From the IMG/VR virus record IMGVR_UViG_3300021425_000233, positions 1 through 20,867 of that record: 20,867 bases of DNA, one strand, 5' to 3'. Source of the DNA: a virus. Position 1 is the stretch's first letter; each line of letters opens with the position of its first letter. Positions 12,741 through 18,636 of this stretch are shown one piece after another. Under the pieces are notes generated by a model. That model was not told the DNA's origin and did not search any database. It saw nothing but the letters and a program-made list of their open reading frames with translations. The translations under genes and the position numbers were made by a program.

Positions 12741-13820
12741 TCAACCGATTGCAGGTGCGGTGAGAGCAACAGGAGTGCTTTCAGCAGCAGCAAGGTCAAG
12801 AGGGAAGTTGTGAGCGTTACGCTCGTGCATGACTTCCATTCCAAGACCAGCACGGTTGAGAACGTCTGCCCAGGTGTTCAGGACTTTGCCCTGACTATCC
12901 ATGATGGACTGGTTGAAGTTGAAACCGTTCAGGTTGAATGCCATGGTGCTAACACCAAGTGCTGTGAACCAGATACCGACAACAGGCCATGCTGCGAGGA
13001 AGAAGTGCAGCGAACGGGAGTTGTTGAACGATGCATACTGGAAGATCAGACGACCGAAGTATCCATGTGCAGCAACGATGTTGTAGGTTTCTTCTTCTTG
13101 ACCGAACTTGTAACCATAGTTCTGAGACTCAGTTTCAGTGGTTTCACGAACTAATGAAGAGGTAACCAGAGAACCGTGCATTGCACTGAACAGAGAACCA
13201 CCAAAGACACCAGCGACACCCAGCATGTGGAAGGGGTGCATCAGGATGTTGTGCTCTGCTTGGAAGACAAGCATGTAGTTGAACGTACCAGAGATGCCAA
13301 GAGGCATACCGTCAGAGAAAGAACCTTGACCGAAAGGATAGACGAGGAAGACAGCAGTTGCAGCAGCAACAGGTGCGCTATAAGCAACACAGATCCAAGG
13401 ACGCATACCGAGACGGTAAGACAATTCCCACTCACGACCCATGTAGCAGAAGACGCCAATAAGGAAGTGGAATACTACGAGTTGGTAAGGACCACCATTG
13501 TAAAGCCATTCATCAAGAGATGCTGCTTCCCAGATGGGATAGAAGTGAAGTCCAATTGCGTTGGAAGAAGGAACAACTGCACCAGAGATGATGTTGTTTC
13601 CATACATGAGCGACCCAGCAACGGGTTCGCGGATGCCGTCAATATCGACGGGAGGTGCTGCGATAAACGCAACGATGAAACAAACAGTTGCTGCCAACAG
13701 AGTTGGAATCATCAGTGTGCCGAACCAACCGACATACAGACGGTTGTTGGTGGAGGTTACCCAAGAACAAAAGTCTTCCCAGGCACTAGTAGAGCGTTGT
13801 TGTTGAAGAGTAGATTGCAT
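12741..13820 (-). CDS. psbA: Photosystem II D1 reaction-centre protein (E130 type)
   Basis: A complete 359-residue D1, standard length, with no intron. Residues identified by count: Tyr161, Asp170, Glu189, His190 and His198, all functional. Residue 130 is Glu (YMGREWELS), the high-light or D1:2-type variant rather than Gln130. The C-terminal extension after Ala344 ([14 protein letters not shown]) is present for processing. ATG 13820 is the start; a TTG upstream is rejected. No clear Shine-Dalgarno sequence precedes the ATG. The leader is about 165 nt with several stem-loops. D1 turns over fastest under light, so a phage copy sustains photosynthesis during infection. Confidence 0.98.
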   Translation of the reverse strand: MQSTLQQQRSTSAWEDFCSWVTSTNNRLYVGWFGTLMIPTLLAATVCFIVAFIAAPPVDIDGIREPVAGSLMYGNNIISGAVVPSSNAIGLHFYPIWEAASLDEWLYNGGPYQLVVFHFLIGVFCYMGREWELSYRLGMRPWICVAYSAPVAAATAVFLVYPFGQGSFSDGMPLGISGTFNYMLVFQAEHNILMHPFHMLGVAGVFGGSLFSAMHGSLVTSSLVRETTETESQNYGYKFGQEEETYNIVAAHGYFGRLIFQYASFNNSRSLHFFLAAWPVVGIWFTALGVSTMAFNLNGFNFNQSIMDSQGKVLNTWADVLNRAGLGMEVMHERNAHNFPLDLAAAESTPVALTAPAIG

Positions 13821-13849
13821 TGTTTTGAACAAAGAAGTAAGACCATCAG

Positions 13850-13940
13850 GGAAATGGTGGAGTTACTATTTCCTGTCACCCTTAGACAGGATATGAGAGA
13901 CGGATTGTTAGACCTGCCTAGTCTCGGTCAAGCGGCAGGT
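13850..13940 (-). promoter_or_regulatory. Structured psbA 5' leader with overlapping stem-loops
   Basis: Three perfect stems read in the minus-strand RNA: ACCTGCC/GGCAGGT (13940-13934 with 13918-13912; 15-base loop), CCTGTC/GACAGG (13890-13885 with 13877-13872; 7-base loop) and GGAAAT/ATTTCC (13873-13868 with 13855-13850; 12-base loop). The second and third share bases 13872-13873, and extending the third to CAG/CTG would disrupt the second, so they are partly exclusive. They lie 30-120 nt before the ATG. Confidence 0.55.
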
Positions 13941-13986
13941 GTTGAACATGTAACGAAACCTTAAAGGTCCTTTACATTTGTTCATG

Positions 13987-13993
13987 TATTTAT
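13987..13993 (-). promoter_or_regulatory. ATAAATA late-type motif overlapping the psbA promoter
   Basis: Minus-strand ATAAATA (13993-13987) is like the NATAAATA motif proposed as the late-promoter box of T4-like cyanophages (T4 consensus TATAAATA). It overlaps the last two bases of the sigma70-type -10, so the two could not be used at once. Confidence 0.45.
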
Positions 13994-14020
13994 CATACAT
14001 GAAAGTCAGAAATTCGTCAA
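13992..14020 (-). promoter_or_regulatory. sigma70-like promoter of psbA
   Basis: Minus strand: TTGACG (14020-14015), 17-nt spacer, TATGAT (13997-13992); each hexamer differs from consensus by one base. Predicted start near 13985, giving a leader of about 165 nt. Confidence 0.82.
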
Positions 14021-14048
14021 GCCCTGAAACTAGAGTATTTGTACTCAG

Positions 14049-14222
14049 TCAGAACGAGGCATCCCCGAGTTCGTAAGTAGTATAGCATGGTTGGACCTCC
14101 CATCGCTCAAAATCTACCGATTTTTCTGCGAGCATTTGTTCCAGTTCATCAGTTGTCATACACACCTTGACAGGTCTGTTCGTTGCCTTGTCATAGATGT
14201 GGAACATTTGTGTATCAATCAT
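14049..14222 (-). CDS. Small conserved cyanophage protein upstream of psbA
   Basis: A 57-residue protein found by direct translation. It contains MFHIYDKATNRPVKVCMTTD (from residue 6), ELEQMLAEKSVDFERWEVQP and the end ELGDASF. The pattern, with its WEVQP and final DASF, is one I recognise from other cyanophages. ATG 14222 (AAAG-rich site before it) is preferred to ATG 14207. It sits after the hli operon terminator with no clear promoter of its own, and 29 bases upstream of the psbA -35 box. Function unknown. Confidence 0.72.
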   Translation of the reverse strand: MIDTQMFHIYDKATNRPVKVCMTTDELEQMLAEKSVDFERWEVQPCYTTYELGDASF

Positions 14223-14245
14223 TACTTTCTTTGGTAACGGACAAT

Positions 14246-14283
14246 AAAAAGGGACCTGTCTGTTATTTGGCAGAGGTCCCTTT
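14246..14283 (-). terminator. Intrinsic terminator of the hli operon
   Basis: Minus strand: AAAGGGACCT (14283-14274) pairs with AGGTCCCTTT (14257-14248), a 10-bp stem with a partly paired TCTG/CAGA inner loop, followed by a T run to 14246. It closes the operon 15006-14315. Confidence 0.88.
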
Positions 14284-14314
14284 GGTCGCGACGACGATAT
14301 TCAATTGTTATTTA

Positions 14315-14434
14315 TCACCAAACGCCAGGAATAATTTGTCCTGTAGTCATGTAGGTGCCAACAGCAATGACGAAACCGAGCATTGCCAGGCGAGCGTTGA
14401 GGATTTCTGCCTCAGGTGTGAATCCAAATTTCAT
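14315..14434 (-). CDS. hli: High-light-inducible protein (39 residues)
   Basis: A very short Hli protein, MKFGFTPEAEILNARLAMLG and on to TTGQIIPGVW. The chlorophyll-binding ExxNxR motif is E10, N13, R15, and one membrane helix follows (about 16-35). Hli proteins bind chlorophyll, protecting and helping assemble photosystem II under stress. A good site (GGAG, 8-nt gap) precedes ATG 14434, which overlaps the previous stop (ATGA). An ATAAATA string overlaps its stop codon. The strong terminator follows about 30 bases later. Confidence 0.93.
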   Translation of the reverse strand: MKFGFTPEAEILNARLAMLGFVIAVGTYMTTGQIIPGVW

Positions 14435-14580
14435 TTGTTGTTCTCCTGTGTTTTGTTTATGATGATGATCTTCTGACCATCGTGAGTGAATTGTAACTCA
14501 TCGTCAGGATGCCACAGTAGCTCTTCATACAAATCGTCGAGTTTCTGGATATCCTGCCAGAGTGCATCGGGGTTAGGCAT
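14431..14580 (-). CDS. Small conserved protein between the two hli genes
   Basis: A 49-residue acidic protein, MPNPDALWQDIQKLDDLYEE, then LLWHPDDELQFTHDGQKIII. ATG 14580 is chosen because it overlaps the previous stop by only 8 bases, whereas the longer frame to 14628 would run deep into that gene. The pattern is familiar from cyanophages; function unknown. Its stop overlaps the hli start. Confidence 0.72.
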   Translation of the reverse strand: MPNPDALWQDIQKLDDLYEELLWHPDDELQFTHDGQKIIIINKTQENNK

Positions 14581-14797
14581 TTGCTTTACTGGGGGCGAAG
14601 GGTTCTCTGGAACGGTTCTTGATAACAATGAATGCGTCCTTGTTATATTTACGTGTTCCCTTTAGGGGTGACCACTTTGTGTCCAAACCCTCAATTTCAT
14701 AGACCGATGTACCACCGATCTCAATATGAATATCATCATTGGGATCCCATCCAAGTGTTTGCATGGTTTCCCAAAAGTCTTCTTGTGTAAATTTCAT
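14573..14797 (-). CDS. Small hypothetical protein in the hli operon
   Basis: A 74-residue protein, MKFTQEDFWETMQTLGWDPN, then DIHIEIGGTSVYEIEGLDTK and a basic C-terminal half (KGTRKYNKDAFIVIKNRSRE). It starts five bases after the first hli stop. It is soluble, with a beta-rich middle. Its WDPNDD resembles the WHPDDE of the next gene, which could reflect shared origin or chance. Function unknown. Confidence 0.68.
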   Translation of the reverse strand: MKFTQEDFWETMQTLGWDPNDDIHIEIGGTSVYEIEGLDTKWSPLKGTRKYNKDAFIVIKNRSREPFAPSKANA

Positions 14798-14802
14798 TCA
14801 GA

Positions 14803-15006
14803 TCAGAAGATACCAAAGAACAGTTTACCAGTGATCGCGTAAGAAATCAAGCCCGAAACAATTCCACCCATTGCCCAGCGACCGTTGTACATTTCACGGT
14901 ACTGCATGGGTGAGAAGAGACCCTTACGGTTGTAGTCCTCCACTACCATCTGGGGTTCTTTAGCGAACAAGTTGTTCTGTCCGTACTCATTTGTGGTGAC
15001 GGTCAT
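14803..15006 (-). CDS. hli: High-light-inducible protein (67 residues)
   Basis: A 67-residue Hli protein. The soluble N-terminus (1-36) is followed by REMYNGRWAMGGIVSGLIS, with the chlorophyll-binding ExxNxR motif at E38, N41 and R43 and one membrane helix to the end (TGKLFFGIF). Role as for the shorter hli. It is first in its operon, about 19 nt after the predicted transcript start of a strong promoter, and has no Shine-Dalgarno sequence. Confidence 0.93.
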   Translation of the reverse strand: MTVTTNEYGQNNLFAKEPQMVVEDYNRKGLFSPMQYREMYNGRWAMGGIVSGLISYAITGKLFFGIF

Positions 15007-15031
15007 GTGTTTTGTAACGAAATACTACAGA

Positions 15032-15060
15032 AGTATATAGCAATTGTTAAGGTCTGTCAA
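15032..15060 (-). promoter_or_regulatory. sigma70-like promoter of the hli operon
   Basis: Minus strand: TTGACA (15060-15055), 17-nt spacer, TATACT (15037-15032). Predicted start near 15025, about 19 nt before ATG 15006. Confidence 0.87.
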
Positions 15061-15074
15061 GCCCCTCTGTCAGC

Positions 15075-15085
15075 ATAAATAAATA
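15075..15085 (+). promoter_or_regulatory. ATAAATA late-type promoter for the 15107 cluster
   Basis: Plus strand ATAAATAAATA holds two overlapping ATAAATA copies (15075-15081 and 15079-15085). They match the proposed cyanophage late box and end 21 bases before ATG 15107. It lies back to back with the hli promoter. Confidence 0.6.
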
Positions 15086-15106
15086 CGGATCCCAAATCTG
15101 AGTGAT

Positions 15107-15562
15107 ATGAAAAAGTTATTACCACTCGCTATGCTCCTGATGACCGCAAGTGCAGCAAATGCTGGCGGACTTGTATCAAAACATACTTCTTCAGTTCAAC
15201 TGACTGTTGATGCTGCCCGCTCTACTGCGGTAAGAATTGGTGGTAGTTATTCTGCTTCTGGTTCTAACATCTCGGTCACTACGATGGGTGGTGCTACCTC
15301 TGGTGCTGGCACATACACTGTCAATACTGCTGGTAACGACTGGTCTTTGACTGAAACATACAACGCAGCAGATAATATTCCTGCCGCTGCTGTTAGCACA
15401 GGTGATGTTCCTAACTTCGGCAACCTCACTTCTTATGCTGCTGGCACTGCTGGCACTCTAGCTGGCACCCTTGATAGAAGTCATGCTATCACGCTGACTG
15501 CTGGTGGTGCTGGTTCATCTGCAACAGGACAATTCGTTACCGAGATTACTGTAATTGACTGA
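15107..15562 (+). CDS. Exported or virion beta-rich protein with signal peptide
   Basis: A 151-residue protein with a classical signal peptide (MKKLLPLAMLLMTASAANA, cleavage near residue 19). The rest is low in charge and rich in Thr, Ser, Gly and Ala (GSYSASGSNISVTTMGG), typical of beta-rich secreted or fibre-like proteins. I recognise the type from late regions of T4-like cyanophages but know no function. It is first in a set of three, behind an ATAAATA motif and without an obvious Shine-Dalgarno sequence. Confidence 0.72.
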   Translation: MKKLLPLAMLLMTASAANAGGLVSKHTSSVQLTVDAARSTAVRIGGSYSASGSNISVTTMGGATSGAGTYTVNTAGNDWSLTETYNAADNIPAAAVSTGDVPNFGNLTSYAAGTAGTLAGTLDRSHAITLTAGGAGSSATGQFVTEITVID

Positions 15563-15573
15563 GGTAAATACTA

Positions 15574-16008
15574 ATGAATATGATTCGTTGGTGTGTCCTA
15601 AGTGTGGTGGGTGTATCTGCCACACTTGCTCCTGCCCTGGCGGTCCCCGTGGTCCCAAACTTCACTCAGGGGTCAATGACCAGCCACACAGAGACGACAC
15701 AAAAAATAACTGAGACCATCAACTCGATGGACTACAACACAGGGTATCAATACTCTGTAACAGGGAGTGGAATTACAGCATCAGGTTCTTTACAACCAGG
15801 AACAGGTGCTAATACTGTAACTATAGACGGCGTGACTTCAACATGGACAGGAATCAATACAAGACCAAACTTCACACAGACAACACCAGGAGCAGCGTTT
15901 CAGTTCACAGAAACCTATTCGGGTCCTGGTTTAAGCAATCAAACAATTATCCAAAGAACAACAGAAGTCACAAGCATAACAGACACTACCTCTATCTTCT
16001 CACAATAG
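15574..16008 (+). CDS. Exported or virion beta-rich protein with signal peptide
   Basis: A 144-residue protein. The N-terminus MNMIRWCVLSVVGVSATLAP then ALAVPVV is a signal peptide with cleavage near residue 23. The remainder is Thr/Ser-rich (FTQGSMTSHTETTQKITET, then FQFTETYSGPGLSNQTIIQR), a pattern found in a conserved cyanophage late protein. GAGG is 9 nt before ATG 15574, and the gene starts 12 bases after the preceding stop. Its last third overlaps the next gene's frame. Function unknown. Confidence 0.72.
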   Translation: MNMIRWCVLSVVGVSATLAPALAVPVVPNFTQGSMTSHTETTQKITETINSMDYNTGYQYSVTGSGITASGSLQPGTGANTVTIDGVTSTWTGINTRPNFTQTTPGAAFQFTETYSGPGLSNQTIIQRTTEVTSITDTTSIFSQ

Positions 16009-16730
16009 GTATCAATCTTGCTTTCCCAATTCAAGCATACGCTGAAGTCGGGGGTGTTAGTGCTACAGCTGCTCCCGTTGCTAATTCTTCAGGCTCTGTT
16101 ACAAATCAGGCAATCCAAGTTTTACAAGGACCCTACATTACAAACACCTATGGGGCTGGGATCCAGTGTCAGGGACCCACTCTGAACTTCACACCTTATG
16201 TAACTGGTAGTGCTTCTGCTACCAAACCTTATGAACCATATTATTATGATCCTGTATATGACATGAGGGACATGGATGAAGATGGAGCACCTGATAATCC
16301 TGGTGATATTTTATATCGTGTTCCTGTAAGAACAGGACAAAAAGATAACTACAACTTAGGAATTGGTTTCTCTGCTACATGGTCTCGTCCTTTGGATAAG
16401 AAGTTGCAGGATCAATGTAAAGAAGCAGCACAAGCTAACATTGATCTGATGAAACAAACAACTGCTAATAAAAGATTAGATTTTGAGATCGCTAGATTAA
16501 AAAATTGTGGTGAATTGATGAAGCAGGGTATCATGTTCCACCCACGATCACCATACTATAAAGTGTGTGCTGATGTGGTGTTGAAGAATCCCCCAGGAGT
16601 TATTCCACCACACGTCCATGCTATCCCTTCGGTTTCAAGACAGAACGCAGCGCCCGTATCGCCTGTGTCCTCTCGCGCTGAAGATCTTGGCGGTCCCTTA
16701 CAGACAACACAGGGACAGACTTCCCCCTGA
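15843..16730 (+). CDS. Conserved cyanophage late protein (start uncertain)
   Basis: The open frame is 295 residues. The conserved part begins near residue 49 with a hydrophobic leader (YLYLLTIGINLAFPIQAYA) followed by EVGGVSATAAPVANSSGSV, and continues with QVLQGPYITNTYGAGIQCQG, DMDEDGAPDNPGD, NKRLDFEIARLKNCGE and FHPRSPYYKVCADVVL. The C-terminal half is helical with conserved cysteines. I recognise it as a cyanophage late protein, function unknown. No ATG, GTG or TTG lies near the leader. The only ATG (15843) adds about 48 residues encoded over the previous gene and has no Shine-Dalgarno sequence, so the true start may be non-canonical or by frameshift. The last 110 bases overlap an antisense gene. 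Confidence 0.7.
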   Translation: MDRNQYKTKLHTDNTRSSVSVHRNLFGSWFKQSNNYPKNNRSHKHNRHYLYLLTIGINLAFPIQAYAEVGGVSATAAPVANSSGSVTNQAIQVLQGPYITNTYGAGIQCQGPTLNFTPYVTGSASATKPYEPYYYDPVYDMRDMDEDGAPDNPGDILYRVPVRTGQKDNYNLGIGFSATWSRPLDKKLQDQCKEAAQANIDLMKQTTANKRLDFEIARLKNCGELMKQGIMFHPRSPYYKVCADVVLKNPPGVIPPHVHAIPSVSRQNAAPVSPVSSRAEDLGGPLQTTQGQTSP

Positions 16731-17409
16731 TAGCAGCAATCTTTTTCATCACTTTCTTGACCGTTGGTTTGATAACCTTTAGTAGGATATCTGCCAGCGG
16801 TTTTGCCATAAGTGCTGATGCAGTAGCAACAACAGCAATCGTAGCAGTCGTAGTTACTACACCAGGAGCAGGAAGACCAGCAATAATCTGTTGAGGAATA
16901 GGCACTGCTTCTGTTATCTGAACACACTCATTACCTATGAGTTTATATTCAGTAACCTTCTTTCGGAAACCTTCTACATATGTTCCAACAGGTTCCTTTG
17001 CTTCCTGTGCTGGTGTGGGGCAATCTACCTTGGCAGTAGTAGGTGGTGCTGCCTGGGGTACTTCTACTTGTCCTGGTGGTTCTGGTTTTTCTTTTCGTCT
17101 GGTATCAACTCCAGCAGGAGCAGTAGGAACTATCTGGTTAGGTTCAAAATTAATAGGATTGTAACTGGGAACGCCAGCGTCACAATACGTAACCAGACCT
17201 CTCTCGTCATCACTTCCGAGAGTTTTGGAGTTGTTGTTTGCTTCGTGGGCTTCGACACAACCAGGCACATCAACGATAGGCACACCAATATTTACCACTA
17301 CAGGAGGTGGCAATGGAGTTGATGTGTAATATTCGTTAGCAGTTACTACCTGTGGAATGTCAATCTCCCTGATGTTAATGTCGGGAGAAGTGATGTTAGG
17401 GATTTCCAT
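16621..17409 (-). CDS. Putative virion protein with C-terminal membrane helix
   Basis: A 262-residue protein from ATG 17409, which overlaps the preceding stop (TAATG). The first 180 residues are Pro/Val-rich and extended (TPLPPPVVVNIGVPIVDVPG), with four cysteines. A hydrophobic segment (about 183-203, GVVTTTATIAVVATASALMA) may span a membrane, and the last 60 residues are strongly basic (Lys, Arg). I recognise no family. Its place with the next three minus-strand genes before a large virion protein gene suggests a structural or entry role. It converges on, and overlaps, the plus-strand gene 15843-16730 by 110 bases. Confidence 0.65.
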   Translation of the reverse strand: MEIPNITSPDINIREIDIPQVVTANEYYTSTPLPPPVVVNIGVPIVDVPGCVEAHEANNNSKTLGSDDERGLVTYCDAGVPSYNPINFEPNQIVPTAPAGVDTRRKEKPEPPGQVEVPQAAPPTTAKVDCPTPAQEAKEPVGTYVEGFRKKVTEYKLIGNECVQITEAVPIPQQIIAGLPAPGVVTTTATIAVVATASALMAKPLADILLKVIKPTVKKVMKKIAAIRGKSVPVLSVRDRQDLQRERTQAIRALRSVLKPKG

Positions 17410-18047
17410 TAGCAATCATTAAATACTTGTCCGACTTGTGACCCTGCTTCGGATCCAATCTTCTGTCCTAGGAGCAGAGCCCAACCACCCGCCAACCATC
17501 CCACGTAAGGGATGCTAGAGACCGCAGGAACGGCGACACCAGCAGCAAGGGCACTACCTGCCATCGCACCTTGTGACCGTGCTCCAGCGTCCGCCGCGAT
17601 ACACTCTGCGCTTTTGGCATTCGACTTTCCCTCAGCATCAATTGCACCCCCGATATTACGAGTGCCCTCTCTGGTGTATTGATCACGACGATACTCATTA
17701 CGTTTCTCGGATGATCCACCAAACCATCCTTTCTTATTTTTATCAACATCTAATGATCTCTCAGATTCTAAAACCTTAGGATCATCGGCACGAAACTCAA
17801 TCTCATATCCATCCTTACCAGCTTTAATTCTGTAAGATGAATATGGACCGTGAGGAATATTAATCGTAGGAGGTTGATGCACTTGCTCCTGTTGTGGTCT
17901 CAATACATATCCCAGAAGTCCAATATGAGAAACACCAACAAGACCAAGTAATGCCCATCCAATAGTCTTTATTGGCAATGTTTTCTTTGTTGGTGTTTCC
18001 ATTGGTGTTTCCTCAATGGGAGTTTCTTTGGACTTCCTGAATGCCAT
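17409..18047 (-). CDS. Putative membrane-anchored protein with Gly/Ala-rich C-terminus
   Basis: A 212-residue protein. A Lys/Glu/Thr-rich N-terminus precedes one membrane helix (about 28-48, IGWALLGLVGVSHIGLLGYV). A hydrophilic domain follows (residues 50-150). The C-terminal 157-197 are a Gly/Ala-rich hydrophobic stretch (AGSALAAGVAVPAVSSIPYV) resembling glycine-zipper membrane segments. No family recognised. It is coupled to the next gene by TAATG and lies 2 bases after the preceding one. Confidence 0.65.
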   Translation of the reverse strand: MAFRKSKETPIEETPMETPTKKTLPIKTIGWALLGLVGVSHIGLLGYVLRPQQEQVHQPPTINIPHGPYSSYRIKAGKDGYEIEFRADDPKVLESERSLDVDKNKKGWFGGSSEKRNEYRRDQYTREGTRNIGGAIDAEGKSNAKSAECIAADAGARSQGAMAGSALAAGVAVPAVSSIPYVGWLAGGWALLLGQKIGSEAGSQVGQVFNDC

Positions 18048-18049
18048 GG

Positions 18050-18298
18050 TTAGAATGGGATAGCGGGACCAGTTGTACTAGGGACAGCAGGACCAGTAAC
18101 TTCTGGTAACTCAGGCATAGCAGAATCTAACATTCCTGGGAGGGCATTACTAACACCTTCCACTGCTGCTTTGGTGACTTTATTAATAGCGTTCTCTACG
18201 AGAACATCTTTTTGTGTATATAGATAAGCACCCCCACCAAGAACTGCCAGTGAAGTCAGTCCCGATAGGAGTGCGATTAGGTTAATTAGTTTTTGCAT
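18050..18298 (-). CDS. Small membrane-anchored protein
   Basis: An 82-residue protein from ATG 18298. It begins MQKLINLIALLSGLTSLAVL, a single membrane helix extending to about residue 27, then an amphipathic region and a Pro-rich tail (PEVTGPAVPSTTGPAIPF). The start overlaps the preceding gene by 17 bases. Similar short proteins are seen in cyanophage late regions; function unknown. Confidence 0.65.
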   Translation of the reverse strand: MQKLINLIALLSGLTSLAVLGGGAYLYTQKDVLVENAINKVTKAAVEGVSNALPGMLDSAMPELPEVTGPAVPSTTGPAIPF

Positions 18299-18608
18299 CT
18301 TTAGGCTCGATAGCGGAAACAACTTCTGGCTCTTTCTTCGCTACTACTTTACCATTACCATTACCACCACCTGCTTTAGCAGGAGACAGTCCAAACGCAG
18401 CTAACGATCCAGAAAAGACCGAAGCGATGAAGGTAGGGTCAAAGTCAAGAATCTTTTGACCGTTGGGAAGTCTAACGTAACTAAAGGTTAGGAGAGAAGC
18501 AGACCATATAAGTACAACAACTTTCACCAGATTACCAAGGACTTCACTTTTATCTTCATCGTGGTCGTCTTTCTCTTCTACCTTTGCTTTGGATTTATTT
18601 CCGAGCAT
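18282..18608 (-). CDS. Small two-helix membrane protein
   Basis: A 108-residue protein from ATG 18608. A charged N-terminus (EEKDDHDEDK) precedes a hydrophobic helix (about 26-43, NLVKVVVLIWSASLLTFSYV), a conserved-looking loop SYVRLPNGQKILDFDPTF, and a second helix (FIASVFSGSLAAFGL). Two membrane helices in a small late protein can suggest a holin, but there is no direct evidence, and no lysin gene is visible here. An ATAAATA motif lies about 25 bases upstream. Confidence 0.68.
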   Translation of the reverse strand: MLGNKSKAKVEEKDDHDEDKSEVLGNLVKVVVLIWSASLLTFSYVRLPNGQKILDFDPTFIASVFSGSLAAFGLSPAKAGGGNGNGKVVAKKEPEVVSAIEPKDAKTN

Positions 18609-18629
18609 TGGTATAGAGTAAGGCAACTC

Positions 18630-18636
18630 TATTTAT
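18630..18636 (-). promoter_or_regulatory. ATAAATA late-type motif before the 18608 gene
   Basis: Minus-strand ATAAATA (18636-18630) lies 22 bases before ATG 18608 and covers the stop codon of the large virion gene. It matches the late-box pattern also seen at 15075-15085 and would drive the four genes 18608-16621. Confidence 0.5.

Noticed and set aside
13176-13964. Long plus-strand frame opposite psbA (262 residues)
   Set aside because: It is antisense to highly conserved D1 codons, with His/Arg/Thr-rich content typical of shadow frames; no promoter or ribosome site seen.
14167-14197. Plus-strand TTGACA suggesting an antisense promoter opposite the 57-residue gene
   Set aside because: No acceptable -10 hexamer lies 16-18 bases downstream.
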